A stretch of 64,000 nucleotides of DNA from Bacteroidota bacterium (lineage in GTDB: Bacteria > Bacteroidota > Bacteroidia > Chitinophagales > Saprospiraceae), in NCBI GenBank assembly GCA_029572935.1, contig JAKQHM010000052.1, positions 62,001-126,000 of the forward strand, written 5' to 3'. The notes under the pieces are model-generated. The model had not been told where the DNA came from. It saw only the letters and a list, made by a program, of their open reading frames with translations, and searched no databases. The translations under genes were made by a program, and so were the position numbers. This document shows, one piece after another, positions 48,460 through 59,685 of the stretch; the stretch's first letter is position 1, and each line of letters starts with the position of its first letter.

Positions 48460-49589
48460 GCAGGTTCAGTTTGCAACACAGGGATGCGGGCAGTCAGGCC
48501 AGAGCCGGGTTTTTGCAAACTGACCGTGGTACACTCGAGACCCCTGTTTTTATGCCAGTGGGTACCGCGGCTACCGTAAAAGCGGTTCACCAGGAAGAAC
48601 TGAAAAAGGAGATCAGAGCTCAGGTTATTCTGGGAAATACCTATCACCTCTATCTGCGTCCGGGTATGGAAGTGATCCGTGCTGCCGGAGGGCTCCATAA
48701 ATTTATGACCTGGGATCGACCGATTCTGACTGACAGTGGAGGATACCAGGTGTATTCCCTGAGTGCCCGAAGGAAACTTACAGCTGAAGGAGTTTCTTTT
48801 CAGTCCCATATCGATGGCAGCAGGCATTTGTTCACACCTGAAAATGTAGTGGACATCCAAAGAGGCCTTGGCTCAGATATCATGATGGCCCTGGATGAAT
48901 GTACACCCTATCCCTGCTCCCGGAAGTATGCCGAAGACTCTTTGAAACTGACCAATCAATGGCTTGAAAGAGGGATCAAGAGATATTTGGAGACAGAGCC
49001 ATTGTATGGGTGTCATCAGATTTTTGTGCCTATCTCACAAGGTTCACTGTACGAAGATCTGAGAAGAGCCTCCACGGAATTCAATATCAGATTTCCATCA
49101 CCTGTTTATGCGATCGGCGGACTTTCCGTGGGAGAACCTGAAGACGAATTGTACCGGATGGTGGATGTAGCGACAGGTTCCATGCCCGAAGACAGCGCAC
49201 GATATCTGATGGGCGTGGGGACTCCGGGTAATCTGTTGGAATGCATCGGTCTGGGCATCGATATGTTTGATTGTGTGCTGCCCACACGCAATGCCCGGCA
49301 TGGCATCCTGTATACCTCGGAAGGCATCATCCACATCCGAAATCAAAAATGGAAGGATGATTTCTCTCCTATTGATCCGAACTCCCCAGCGAGTACCAGT
49401 AAAAATCACAGCAAAGCCTACCTTAGACATCTATTTATGGTGTCCGAGATCCTGGCAGCCCAGATAGCCAGTATTCAGAACCTGAGTTTTTATACTGCCC
49501 TGATGCGGGAGGCCCGTGAGCAGATTCTATTAAATAATTTTGGTCCGTGGAAGGAACGCATCCTCAAGATCATCAATAACAGGCTGTGA
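48456..49589 (+). CDS. tgt: Queuine tRNA-ribosyltransferase
   Basis: TPVFMPVGTAATVKAV, ILGNTYHLYLRPGMEVI, TDSGGYQVYSL, YLMGVGTPGNLLE. Confidence 0.96.
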   Translation: MSRFSLQHRDAGSQARAGFLQTDRGTLETPVFMPVGTAATVKAVHQEELKKEIRAQVILGNTYHLYLRPGMEVIRAAGGLHKFMTWDRPILTDSGGYQVYSLSARRKLTAEGVSFQSHIDGSRHLFTPENVVDIQRGLGSDIMMALDECTPYPCSRKYAEDSLKLTNQWLERGIKRYLETEPLYGCHQIFVPISQGSLYEDLRRASTEFNIRFPSPVYAIGGLSVGEPEDELYRMVDVATGSMPEDSARYLMGVGTPGNLLECIGLGIDMFDCVLPTRNARHGILYTSEGIIHIRNQKWKDDFSPIDPNSPASTSKNHSKAYLRHLFMVSEILAAQIASIQNLSFYTALMREAREQILLNNFGPWKERILKIINNRL

Positions 49590-50698
49590 TAAAATTTCTC
49601 AGATATTTGAGGCTCACCATACTGGACAGATATATTCTGAAGAAATACTTCTTCACCTTCTTCTTTACCATGGTGACGCTTTCTGCCGTGGCGGTGGTTT
49701 TTGATATTTCTGAACGGATTGAGAAATTCCTGTCCAAAGACCTTGGATTCTGGGAGGTCACCCGCGACTACTATCTGAATTTTATACCCTGGATTAACTC
49801 CCTACTTTTTCCAATGTACAGCCTTATCACGGTCATCTTTTTTACATCCAGGATGGCCGATCAGACCGAGATCATTCCCATGCTGGGGTCGGGGATGTCC
49901 TTTCGCCGGCTTTTGCGTCCTTTTCTGATTGCTTCCGGATTGGTCACCCTGATCCACCTGGGAGGCAACCACCTGATTGTACCCAGAGGGAACAAAACCC
50001 TCAGGGAGTTTGAAAACAAATACATCAAACAGAGCAATGTACTGAGCAAAGACCGCAACGTGCATTTATTTGTGGAACCCGGTGTGGAAGCTTTTGTCGT
50101 CAGTTTCAGTGTTTCAGATTCTTCCGGTCAGCAATTCCAATTGAGAAAATACGATTCTTCCCGGATCGTTCAGGTACTGACTGCAAAATCCATCCGCTGG
50201 AAAGCCGAACCCGATGTCTGGACCTTAAGAGATTACGAAATAAGGACCTTGCGGGATACCACAGAGGATTTTGAGATCCATCATGGGGAGGCCCTGGATA
50301 CCTCCCTGAATCTCCTGGTTTCGGATTTTGTGATCACCCGGAATCAAAAGGATATGATGACCACCCCCGAACTCAGTCAGTTCATCGACCGAGAATTTGT
50401 CAAAGGATCTGGTATTACCAAGGGATATGAAGTGGAGATGCACCGACGTACTGCGGATCCATTTACTTCTATGATTCTGAGCTTTATAGGGGCGTGCATA
50501 GCCTCTCGGAAAGTCAGGGGTGGCATGGGTCTTCACCTGGCGGTTGGAGTGATCCTGGGCGTGGTGTTTATCTTTCTGTCCAAGCTGTCGATCACCATAG
50601 CCAACAACGATGTGTTCAGTCCTCTTGCTGCAGTCTGGCTTCCCAACCTGGCCTTTTCGTTGGTGGGTTGGTACACATATCGGATAGCCCAAAAGTAG
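49586..50698 (+). CDS. LptF/LptG family permease
   Basis: LTILDRYILKKYFFTFFFTMVTLSAVAVVFDISERIEKF; YjgP/YjgQ topology. Confidence 0.88.
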   Translation: MIKFLRYLRLTILDRYILKKYFFTFFFTMVTLSAVAVVFDISERIEKFLSKDLGFWEVTRDYYLNFIPWINSLLFPMYSLITVIFFTSRMADQTEIIPMLGSGMSFRRLLRPFLIASGLVTLIHLGGNHLIVPRGNKTLREFENKYIKQSNVLSKDRNVHLFVEPGVEAFVVSFSVSDSSGQQFQLRKYDSSRIVQVLTAKSIRWKAEPDVWTLRDYEIRTLRDTTEDFEIHHGEALDTSLNLLVSDFVITRNQKDMMTTPELSQFIDREFVKGSGITKGYEVEMHRRTADPFTSMILSFIGACIASRKVRGGMGLHLAVGVILGVVFIFLSKLSITIANNDVFSPLAAVWLPNLAFSLVGWYTYRIAQK

Positions 50699-50899
50699 GC
50701 AACTGCGATGAAGCAAATTTTGTAAATATTTAACGGAAGTCACAGGAGCTTCTTGATTATCTTTGCGTTATAGAATAAAATGTTGATTATCAGCAAAATG
50801 GGTTGTTCTATCTTATTTTAAAGATTTTTTAACATTTTTTTGTTTAACCTTACTAGGTCAAAAATTAAACAAAGGTTACCTTTGGAAAAAAATTCAGAT

Positions 50900-51436
50900 A
50901 TGTCAACGATGGAGTTTTATGCATCATTAAATCAGCAGTCTCAAACGCTGCATAATTTTGCTTTCAGTCTGACGAGGGATATGGAGGATGCCAAGGACCT
51001 TTATCAGGAAACTGCATTTCGTGCGCTTTCAAACCGCGATAAATTCCAGCCGGGGACAAATTTTAAGGCATGGTTGATCACCATCATGAAGAATATCTTC
51101 ATCAACAACTATCGCCGTAAAGTCAAAGGGGGGATTGTCAGCGACAACAGCGAGAATCAGTACTACCTCAATTCTATCAACAATTCCATTCTCAACAGCG
51201 CGGAGTCCGACATCATGATGGATGAGCTCAATGGAATGGTAGAAAGTCTGGATGATTCCTTAAAAATTCCTTTCCTCCGCTATTTCCATGGTTACAAATA
51301 CCAGGAGATCGCCGATGAGCTGCACCTACCTTTGGGTACCGTCAAGAGTCGTATCTTTTTTGCCCGGAAGGCTTTGAAGCATATGATCGGCCAGCATTAC
51401 AAAATGTACGACGAGGCGGCCATTCTGGAAAATTGA
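50900..51436 (+). CDS. ECF-type RNA polymerase sigma factor
   Basis: LTRDMEDAKDLYQETAFRALSNRDKFQPGTNFKAWLITIMKNIFINNYRR; region 4 YQEIADELHLPLGTVKSRIFFARKALK. Confidence 0.92.
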   Translation: MSTMEFYASLNQQSQTLHNFAFSLTRDMEDAKDLYQETAFRALSNRDKFQPGTNFKAWLITIMKNIFINNYRRKVKGGIVSDNSENQYYLNSINNSILNSAESDIMMDELNGMVESLDDSLKIPFLRYFHGYKYQEIADELHLPLGTVKSRIFFARKALKHMIGQHYKMYDEAAILEN

Positions 51437-51722
51437 TTACTAGCTCAGAATTTTTGATGTACAGGTTTTGTGTGTCTAACGAAGCCGAATCAACCGTCTT
51501 ATTGTCCGTTTGTTACGGTCGGTGTAGCGAATGTATTTAAACTTCTTACAAGCCATTTGACACGAGAACGAAAGTTCAGGTTATGAATGCCTGGCTTGAC
51601 AAATGACTTGGATTTTAGCTCTATTTAATGAGTTTGGTGGGGAAGAATCCATATACCTCTTTCCTGATTCAAAAAAAGGAGATGTGAGTCCGGAAAGAGT
51701 TTTGGCTGTTCGCAGGAACAAA

Positions 51723-52703
51723 TCAGCGGTACATCACTGCCTTTACCGCTTTGATCACTTTTTCCGGATTGGGCAGGTACTCCTGTACCATGGTTGGAGC
51801 ATAACCCAGAGATACGTCCGCTGCATTGACGCGGGTGACGGGGGCATCCAGATAATCAAAAGCATATTTTTGGACCTGGTAGGTGATCTCAGAAGAAATT
51901 CCCGCAAAGGGCCAGGATTCATCCACCACAACAAGGCGGTTGGTCTTTTTGACTGATTCCACTATGGTTCTGATGTCAAGTGGACGGATGGTTCTGAGGT
52001 CGATTACCTCGGCATCAATCCCTTCTTTTTCCAGTTCGACCGCAGCAGACTTCACCACTTCCATCATTTTGTTGAAGGAAACGATGGTGACATCCTTGCC
52101 CGTGCGACGGACAGCAGCGACGCCGATAGGTACATAATATTCTTCCTCTGGTACTTCACCCTGAAGGCCATAAAGGATCTCGGATTCCATCATACAGACC
52201 GGATCGTCGTCCTGAATGGCAGATTTGATGAGTCCTTTGGCATCATATGGGTCAATACAGGAAATGACCTTTAAACCCGGGCAATTTGCAAGCCAGGATT
52301 CAAAGGTTTGAGAGTGTTGCTGGGCTAATTGACCTGCTGCTCCGGAGGGACCGCGAAAGAGAATGGGGCAGCGGAATTCTCCCGCTGATTGGGATAAGGT
52401 TTTGGCTGCATTGTTGACAATCTGATCAAAGGCCAGGACTGCAAAATTCCAGGTCATGAATTCTACGATAGGACGCAGACCATTCATGGCAGCACCCACG
52501 CCGATTCCGGCAAATCCCAATTCCGCGATCGGGGTATCGATCACTCTTTTGGGCCCAAATTCATCCAGCATCCCTTTGCTGACCTTATAAGCGCCGTTGT
52601 ATTCAGCAACCTCTTCCCCCATCAGAAAGACGTTGGGGTCCTTCCTCATTTCTTCGGACATTCCTTCTCTGAGGGCATCCCTCAACGTAATCACTCTTGC
52701 CAT
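51723..52703 (-). CDS. pdhB: Pyruvate dehydrogenase E1 component beta subunit
   Basis: VFLMGEEVAEYNGAYKVSKGMLDEFGPKRVIDTPIAELGFAGIGVGAAMNGLRPIVEFMTWNF. Confidence 0.92.
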   Translation of the reverse strand: MARVITLRDALREGMSEEMRKDPNVFLMGEEVAEYNGAYKVSKGMLDEFGPKRVIDTPIAELGFAGIGVGAAMNGLRPIVEFMTWNFAVLAFDQIVNNAAKTLSQSAGEFRCPILFRGPSGAAGQLAQQHSQTFESWLANCPGLKVISCIDPYDAKGLIKSAIQDDDPVCMMESEILYGLQGEVPEEEYYVPIGVAAVRRTGKDVTIVSFNKMMEVVKSAAVELEKEGIDAEVIDLRTIRPLDIRTIVESVKKTNRLVVVDESWPFAGISSEITYQVQKYAFDYLDAPVTRVNAADVSLGYAPTMVQEYLPNPEKVIKAVKAVMYR

Positions 52704-52788
52704 GTTATCTTGCAGTTTCGAAGCGCAAAAATAAGCCTATTCCGGTTTTTCCCGGTGGTTTTCTTTGAATGGGGAATGGGGTTTCAAA

Positions 52789-54228
52789 TCAATCCTCTTT
52801 TCCCATGTCCCGGTTGATTACGATCTGCAGTTGTTCCGTCTTGAGGTTTTTGCCAATGATCTTTCGGTCCGGATTGAGCACATACATCTCGGGAGTGATG
52901 TCCACCCAGTATTTGGCATAAATAGACTTGTTGGTTGGATCAAACACGTGTGTCCAATCCCTGACCTGGTATTTGTCAATGAATTCGGTCCAGTCCTTTT
53001 GATTGGTATTTAGGGCAATGGCAAAGATGTCGACCTTGTCTTTCCATTCTTGGAAAAATTTGTGAAGCTTGGGAGTTTCTTCTCTGCAATGGTCGCATTT
53101 GGGGTCAAACATAAATACGATCACATAAGGCTTTTTACTGCCGTAAATGGATTTGGTTTGGCCATATGGATCGGTGGAGATCACATCAGGTCCCTTTTTA
53201 TTGAGCAGGCTGGCCTGCATTTCCCAGGCTTTTTTCCTGAGTTTTCCCAACTCAGCAGAGTCAAGCCAATAGGCATTTTCTTTGGTAAAATACTTATCTA
53301 TGATGTGAACATACACAGCCTCTCCATCCATCACTTTGGTTTTGGTGGGCTGATATTTCAAGGCAATGTAATTGCTGACAAACTGGAACATTTCCGGATT
53401 CACCATGGACTTGCGGATGATGATGTCTGCCCAGTGGATGATCGAATCCGGTTGTTGCATGGTGAAGTCCACGATGTATTTGTTGAGCTTGTTGACGATC
53501 ACGGGAGTGTAAATGAGTCGTGCATCGCTCAGATCCACATTGTCCCAAAACTGTGCTTTGAAATATTGAAGCTGCGCGGCCCGGTCGGGTTCGCCTTTTG
53601 CATCCCGGACATCCACCAGGTCGGGATTTTGTCCAGCCACCTTGAATTTGGTAAAGAATGCATTCGGATATTTGCTTACAAAGGATTGTACCTGGCTTTT
53701 TCTTTCGTCATTGATTTTCTGGAATCCGGCTTCGACTTGTTTTTGTATTTCAGCGTTTCCTTCATTTGCTTTTTTGATGTTGTTGAGTGAGTCAATTCTC
53801 GCATCGTGAATTTTCTGCAGTTTCAGTGATTCATAAAGTAATTCATTGTCTACAGATCCTTTCACCTGCATGGCTCCGATGAGATCTGCCTTTTCTGTAA
53901 TCATACTTATGTGTTGCTCCCGGTCGAGCATCATATGGAAGTTGGTGTAGTCGGGCAGGATCACATAGAAGTATCCGGGCTTCATCATGCTCTTGCTTCG
54001 GATCTCAAACCTGCCTTCTGCATCCATCATGGCCGAGTCGGCGATGTAATTCTGATCTGCGTACACTCCGATCAGTTTGACCTTACCTCCGGTATACCCC
54101 TTTACCTGGAATCTGAGCAGACAGCTATCCTGGAAAGCTCTGGCCGGAGTGACAAAACCCATGATGGTCATCAGGACGATTAGAAGCAGGAAAGGAATTT
54201 TGTGCATCAAGGATGGCGTTGTTGTCAT
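52789..54228 (-). CDS. TlpA-like thioredoxin-domain protein with DUF4369/DUF5106-like N-terminal region
   Basis: KPYVIVFMFDPKCDHCREETPKLHKFF; N-terminal KGYTGGKVKLIGVYADQNYIADSAMMDAEGRFEI. Confidence 0.82.
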   Translation of the reverse strand: MTTTPSLMHKIPFLLLIVLMTIMGFVTPARAFQDSCLLRFQVKGYTGGKVKLIGVYADQNYIADSAMMDAEGRFEIRSKSMMKPGYFYVILPDYTNFHMMLDREQHISMITEKADLIGAMQVKGSVDNELLYESLKLQKIHDARIDSLNNIKKANEGNAEIQKQVEAGFQKINDERKSQVQSFVSKYPNAFFTKFKVAGQNPDLVDVRDAKGEPDRAAQLQYFKAQFWDNVDLSDARLIYTPVIVNKLNKYIVDFTMQQPDSIIHWADIIIRKSMVNPEMFQFVSNYIALKYQPTKTKVMDGEAVYVHIIDKYFTKENAYWLDSAELGKLRKKAWEMQASLLNKKGPDVISTDPYGQTKSIYGSKKPYVIVFMFDPKCDHCREETPKLHKFFQEWKDKVDIFAIALNTNQKDWTEFIDKYQVRDWTHVFDPTNKSIYAKYWVDITPEMYVLNPDRKIIGKNLKTEQLQIVINRDMGKED

Positions 54229-54373
54229 TTTTTAAAAATTTTATAACCCGGAAACCTCCGTTTGATCAAAGTCTAGGGTCGCGCATGAGGCTTTCGGAGT
54301 TTGCATGCAAATTTAAAGCCGCAACGGGTAAATTGAGGACCTGAAGCGATATTTAAGATATTTTTTGCATCCT

Positions 54374-55357
54374 TCAACGGAGCCATCTGGCATGAACCCT
54401 GCCCTGACTGGTAAATTCAAGAGCGGGAGCTGGCATTTTTACGATGTTCAGCACGCGAAAAAGGCTTCGCAAGAATTGATTTTTCACAGGTATTTTAGTC
54501 AGATCGAGATCAGCAGAAAGGTAATACTGACTGATCCGTGGATAGAGCAGGGGATCCGGGCGAACTAACACTCCCATATCAGTTTTCCATTCATTAGCAA
54601 AGCCTCCATAAAGACCCTGAGCTCCTACTCCAAGGCTCAACAGCAACCACCGGGGTTTCCAGATTCCTGGATGGAAAGACAACCAATAGGTTTGGTGGTT
54701 GTAATCTTTCAGGAGTTTCTGCGCCGGATTGTTTCCAAACAAGGAAAGGATCCGCTCCCGGATCACCGGATCGTTCGGATCGGGATCTGAGATCGCTGAG
54801 AACTTCAGGAATACCTTTTGCTGTCCGAACCACCATTCCTGGCCAAAATACAGGCCGGTGCCCAGAAAATTGGCAGCCATATCTGCCCAGGAAAATCCCC
54901 AACCTTGACTGAATCCATCCCATACCTCGATACTGCTCTGGGTGATCAGGGATCCTGCGACTCCTGCCCACAAAGCCTGATTTTTACTCATTCCGGTCCA
55001 TCGGGCCGTATGGTGGATCAATCCGCATTGTATGTATCCGGAATAAATGTGTCCAAACTTATCCATGTGCCGCCATTCACCCCAATCATTAAAAGAACGT
55101 GGTTTAGAAACCAGAAAAGGTTTGTACCAGGCATGATATAAACCCCAGGATACCGAGGCGTAGGCTGCCAGTCCTGTGCCGGCAACCCAAAAGAGACGAT
55201 CTTTTCTCAGACTGTCTGCAGGATCAAAAAATCCACCCTGTGCAGACAGTTTTATTCCGGTTGGAAATAGGAGCATTACGGATACAAATAAAAAAAAAGC
55301 AGCGGTTTGGGCCGCTGCTGAAATATGATTGAATACTGATAGCAGATGACGGATCAA
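54374..55357 (-). CDS. DUF2279 (YfiM-like) protein
   Basis: [55 protein letters not shown]. Confidence 0.85.
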   Translation of the reverse strand: MIRHLLSVFNHISAAAQTAAFFLFVSVMLLFPTGIKLSAQGGFFDPADSLRKDRLFWVAGTGLAAYASVSWGLYHAWYKPFLVSKPRSFNDWGEWRHMDKFGHIYSGYIQCGLIHHTARWTGMSKNQALWAGVAGSLITQSSIEVWDGFSQGWGFSWADMAANFLGTGLYFGQEWWFGQQKVFLKFSAISDPDPNDPVIRERILSLFGNNPAQKLLKDYNHQTYWLSFHPGIWKPRWLLLSLGVGAQGLYGGFANEWKTDMGVLVRPDPLLYPRISQYYLSADLDLTKIPVKNQFLRSLFRVLNIVKMPAPALEFTSQGRVHARWLR

Positions 55358-56667
55358 TACCTGTAGTATTCTGGTTTGTAAGGACCTTCAGTAGGCACTC
55401 CGATATAGGATGCCTGATGGTCTTCCAGAACTTCCAGTTCGACGCCTATTTTTTCAAGGTGGAGTCTGGCCACTTGCTCGTCCAGATGTTTAGGCAGTGT
55501 GTACACCTTGTTTTCGTATTTGTAGTGATGCTGCCAAAGCTCCATCTGTGCAATCACCTGGTTGGTGAAAGAGTTGGACATGACGAAGGAAGGGTGGCCT
55601 GTGGCACAGCCCAGGTTCACCAGTCTGCCTTCTGCCAGAAGGATGATGTCTTTTCCTTCGACATTGTATTTATCCACCTGAGGTTTGATCTCCACTTTTG
55701 TATTTCCGTAATGGTTGTTAAGCCAGGCTACATCGATTTCATTATCAAAATGGCCAATATTACAAACCACCGTTTTGTCCTTCATGAGACGGAAATGCTT
55801 TTCGGTGATGATATCGCGATTGCCGGTAGCGGTCACTACGATGTTGGCCAGTTTAACGGCATTTTCCATTTTCAATACCTGGAAGCCATCCATGGCGGCC
55901 TGTAGTGCGCATATTGGGTCGATTTCCGTCACGATTACGCGACAACCTGCTCCACGCAATGAGGCAGCAGATCCTTTGCCCACATCGCCATATCCTGCCA
56001 CAACAGCTACTTTGCCGGCCATCATCAGGTCTGTGGCGCGGCGAATCGCATCCACGCAGGATTCCTTACAACCGTATTTATTGTCAAATTTACTTTTGGT
56101 CACCGAGTCGTTGATGTTGATAGCGGGCATGGGGAGTTTACCATTTTTGGCCCGGTCGTGCAGTCTGAGTACGCCTGTGGTAGTTTCCTCAGAAATCCCT
56201 TTTATGCCGGCTACAAGTTCCGGATATTTATCGAGGACCATATTGGTGAGGTCTCCTCCGTCGTCGAGGATCATATTGAGAGGCTGGCCATCTTTGAACG
56301 CATGAAGCGTTTGTTCAATACACCAGTCGAATTCATCGTTGTTCATTCCCTTCCAGGCAAAAACCGGGATGCCTTTGGCCGCAATGGCCGCAGCTGCATG
56401 GTCCTGTGTGGAGAAAATATTGCAGGAAGACCAGCTCACCTCCGCACCTAATTCGATCAGGGTTTCGATCAAAACCGCAGTCTGTATGGTCATGTGCAGA
56501 CAACCTGCGATCCTGGCACCGGACAGGGGTTTGGTCTTGCCATACTGCTCCCTAAGTGCCATGAGGCCGGGCATCTCTGCTTCAGCCAACTCTATTTCCT
56601 TCCGGCCCCAATCAGCCAGGCTTATGTCCTTCACTTTATACTGAAGGCTGTTCATAACTTCTTGCAT
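55354..56667 (-). CDS. ahcY: Adenosylhomocysteinase
   Basis: [51 protein letters not shown]. Confidence 0.97.
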   Translation of the reverse strand: MQEVMNSLQYKVKDISLADWGRKEIELAEAEMPGLMALREQYGKTKPLSGARIAGCLHMTIQTAVLIETLIELGAEVSWSSCNIFSTQDHAAAAIAAKGIPVFAWKGMNNDEFDWCIEQTLHAFKDGQPLNMILDDGGDLTNMVLDKYPELVAGIKGISEETTTGVLRLHDRAKNGKLPMPAININDSVTKSKFDNKYGCKESCVDAIRRATDLMMAGKVAVVAGYGDVGKGSAASLRGAGCRVIVTEIDPICALQAAMDGFQVLKMENAVKLANIVVTATGNRDIITEKHFRLMKDKTVVCNIGHFDNEIDVAWLNNHYGNTKVEIKPQVDKYNVEGKDIILLAEGRLVNLGCATGHPSFVMSNSFTNQVIAQMELWQHHYKYENKVYTLPKHLDEQVARLHLEKIGVELEVLEDHQASYIGVPTEGPYKPEYYRY

Positions 56668-56807
56668 ATCTGTTAAAATTTGGACAAAATTAGTTCTTTG
56701 CGTATTTCTATAGACCACATTAACATTTATTAAATCTGAAGGTTTATTTTGCCCAGAATCTTTGCATAATTTGGCGATCTGAGAAGGATCCTGATTTACA
56801 GGAAAGA

Positions 56808-57386
56808 CTAATTTCTGTGCGGCTGTATCATCTTTGGATATCGGATCCAGAGGGTTTCTGTGGAGAGAAAGCCAGGCCAGTGGCTTAGATCCATGATCTT
56901 CGAACTGAAGGGTATTTTCAGAAGCTTTATTTCGAGCTCAGGTTTCCTCATGTAATTAGGCATAAGAACGGTCCTTTCTGCCGAATGAAATAGCCCGATG
57001 ATAGGGTTCTGTGAGCTTGCCATACTGATGACCCAACCGGAGGAGCTTCTTTTGCTGATTTCGGTCAATAATTCCCGGTAAGAAGAATCTTCCAGGTGGT
57101 CCACCAGGCCCAGACACAGGATCAGATCATAGCTGGCTTTATCGGTTTTTAGAAAATCTACCACATTTTCCCTGATGTAAGGAATTCGCGTGTTGTATTC
57201 AAGTTCATCGACTGCAGTGTAGGACTTTATCTTTTTAAATTCGGAGCACTCCGAAAAGAGACATTCGCCGCATCCCAGATCGAGCACCCTGAGGTCCTCC
57301 AGATTTATATGTTGGAGCACAAAATTCAATCGTTTCCGATAATATTCCCTGTTCCTGATGTATTTGAATTGATCCGGTTTTCTCAT
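56808..57386 (-). CDS. Class I SAM-dependent methyltransferase
   Basis: [30 protein letters not shown]. Confidence 0.8.
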   Translation of the reverse strand: MRKPDQFKYIRNREYYRKRLNFVLQHINLEDLRVLDLGCGECLFSECSEFKKIKSYTAVDELEYNTRIPYIRENVVDFLKTDKASYDLILCLGLVDHLEDSSYRELLTEISKRSSSGWVISMASSQNPIIGLFHSAERTVLMPNYMRKPELEIKLLKIPFSSKIMDLSHWPGFLSTETLWIRYPKMIQPHRN

Positions 57387-58498
57387 TTTTCGGATTGTTG
57401 AAAGAGAATCTCTTCATACATCTGTTTCACTTTCACAGACGAATATTTTAATTCCACCACCCTGCGATTCACCATGCCCATCCGCCTCAATTCTTCTGTT
57501 CCTTTAAGCATCATTTGCTCCATGGCATGTTGCAGGCTGGAAACCTGGCCGGGAGGCACAAGCAGTCCCTGCGCGCCCTCTCTGAAAAGATCTCTGCATC
57601 CCGGTACATCCGTACTGATCACCGGCAGGCACATGGCCATGGCCTCCAGTAAGGATTTGGATTTACCTTCCCGGTAGCTGGGCAAAACAAAAACATGAGC
57701 CTGATTCAACCACTCCCTTGGATCCTCCTGATGTCCAAACCAATTCACAATTCCCTCCCTGCAATAGAAGCGAAACTTTTCCAGCCATTTTCTTTCCAGA
57801 AGTTTTTCGTCTGCGCTTCCGATCATTACTATTTTTATATCAGGGTATTTTAATTTTAACCCCGATGCAGCTTCGCATAATTCCAATATCCCTTTTTCGG
57901 GCAGTATTCTTCCGGAATATACAAAAACAAATGGTTTTTCATGGATTTTAAGATGAGGGCGATAATGGTCTATATCGATTCCCGACCCGGGCACTATAAA
58001 AGTCTGTATAGAACGGACCACTCCATTGGAAATAAAATAGTCTCTGTCTTCCTCATTGTGAAAAATGACCTCTTTTGCCTTTTTCAATCCAAGCCGGTAT
58101 AATTGTAACATTAATCGGGAATTGAATCCTTTTTTAAGAAAGGCCTTGCCCAATCCTGTCAGGTGAGCAACATATGAAATACCTGAGATGCGGGCGGCGA
58201 GTCCTCCATAAATATTGGGCTTAACGGTGAAGTGAAAAACAAGATCGGGCTTGGACTTTTTGTAAAGTTTATACAGCTCAAAGAATAGCAGAAGATCCTG
58301 TACAGGATTATTCCCTCGGGGCGCCAGATGTTGAAGGGAGTGATGCGTACAATTGCATTTTTGTTTAAAAGTCTCAGTCCATTGGTCTTCAGGAGCTGCC
58401 GTTTGGATCTCTATCGAATGTTCCTGCAAAACTTGTATCAAAGGCATCCGGAAGTTGAGTAGATTCCAGCTGGAATTGCTTACCAAAAGCGCTTTCAT
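57383..58498 (-). CDS. Glycosyltransferase family 4
   Basis: KALLVSNSSWNLLNFRMPLIQ; VFVYSGRILPEKGI..VFVLPSYREGKSKSLLEAMAMCLPVISTDVPGCRDL. Confidence 0.88.
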   Translation of the reverse strand: MKALLVSNSSWNLLNFRMPLIQVLQEHSIEIQTAAPEDQWTETFKQKCNCTHHSLQHLAPRGNNPVQDLLLFFELYKLYKKSKPDLVFHFTVKPNIYGGLAARISGISYVAHLTGLGKAFLKKGFNSRLMLQLYRLGLKKAKEVIFHNEEDRDYFISNGVVRSIQTFIVPGSGIDIDHYRPHLKIHEKPFVFVYSGRILPEKGILELCEAASGLKLKYPDIKIVMIGSADEKLLERKWLEKFRFYCREGIVNWFGHQEDPREWLNQAHVFVLPSYREGKSKSLLEAMAMCLPVISTDVPGCRDLFREGAQGLLVPPGQVSSLQHAMEQMMLKGTEELRRMGMVNRRVVELKYSSVKVKQMYEEILFQQSEK

Positions 58499-59685
58499 GA
58501 TGGTTTGGTTTGCAAAAGGCACATGATGGAATCGGACATTTCATCTGATATTTTTTTCCGGCTGAATCTGTTGATGAAATCCGGTCTTTGGAATTTTTCC
58601 GGAGGAAAGGATTGTAATATCCTGTAAGCAGCCTGGGCATCGCAGGGATCAAAGAGATATACTCCTTCCGGTATGTATTTTTGTATGAATTCGCGCGCAT
58701 ATCCGGATACGCCAGCCAGGATGGGCAGATCCGTGCAGCCGTATTCAAACAGTTTGGAGGGAATTACTTTTTTAAAAGATTCGTAGTCGTTGAGATGCAC
58801 CAGTAAATAGTGCGCTTCGGAATAATATTTTAAAAGTTCTTTTCTCCTGACGGGCGGGATGATCTCCGTATTTTCAATTCCCTCTTTTGTCAATAGTTCC
58901 TCCAGTTTTGATTTGTTGGAACCGTCGCCTATGATTCTGATCCGCCAGTCCGAACCCAGCATCTTGGCGAGGGGTGGAATGATTTTTTCCAGTCCCTGCC
59001 CTTCGCCGATATTTCCTGCATAGCATATTATTTTGGGAGATTCTGGAAGCTGATCGCTTTGTTTGCATCCTATGAAAAAATCGTCAATGCCATTTGGATA
59101 GAAACTGGTTTTTGAAATGTTCTCTTTTCCCAGGGAGCTCAGGAATCCTTCTGAATTCACATTGATATGGGATGCATATCGAAGACAGGGTTTTTCAAAA
59201 AGACTTTGGATGATGCGTGCCGTGAGATCTGCTACCCAACGGATCCTGATGAACTCTTTCAAATTTTCGGTGAACAGATCCCTCAGATCAATGTACAGTT
59301 TGGCATTTTGTTTTTTTGCCAATATAAATCCTAACCATGCCGTAAAAAATTTCGAGCTGGAGGCAAATACCAGATCGTAGGTTGACTTCTCTGATATTTT
59401 GCGTGCGGCATAGAAAAACTGGGCGAATGAATAGACCTGATCAAGGATCGAGCCGGAGGATCCTCTCACCGGGATCCGGTGGATCTCCATGTTATTCCTT
59501 TTTTCATAGACAGGCGCTGCTTCTCGTAAACTCTCATACCGATTGGGCTGAGTGGTGATCAGGGTTATTTCTGCCTGACCGTCGGATCGGGCACTCAGAC
59601 TTTCAGCCAGAGCTGAATTTCGAAAAGAGCCAGCCCCCAGATCGGGTTCGAAGAAATAAGTCAGGTATAGGATTTTTTTAGTCAT
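58495..59685 (-). CDS. Glycosyltransferase family 4 (WcaI-like)
   Basis: KKILYLTYFFEPDLGAGSFRNSALAESL..ICYAGNIGEGQGLEKIIPPLAKML. Confidence 0.88.
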   Translation of the reverse strand: MTKKILYLTYFFEPDLGAGSFRNSALAESLSARSDGQAEITLITTQPNRYESLREAAPVYEKRNNMEIHRIPVRGSSGSILDQVYSFAQFFYAARKISEKSTYDLVFASSSKFFTAWLGFILAKKQNAKLYIDLRDLFTENLKEFIRIRWVADLTARIIQSLFEKPCLRYASHINVNSEGFLSSLGKENISKTSFYPNGIDDFFIGCKQSDQLPESPKIICYAGNIGEGQGLEKIIPPLAKMLGSDWRIRIIGDGSNKSKLEELLTKEGIENTEIIPPVRRKELLKYYSEAHYLLVHLNDYESFKKVIPSKLFEYGCTDLPILAGVSGYAREFIQKYIPEGVYLFDPCDAQAAYRILQSFPPEKFQRPDFINRFSRKKISDEMSDSIMCLLQTKPS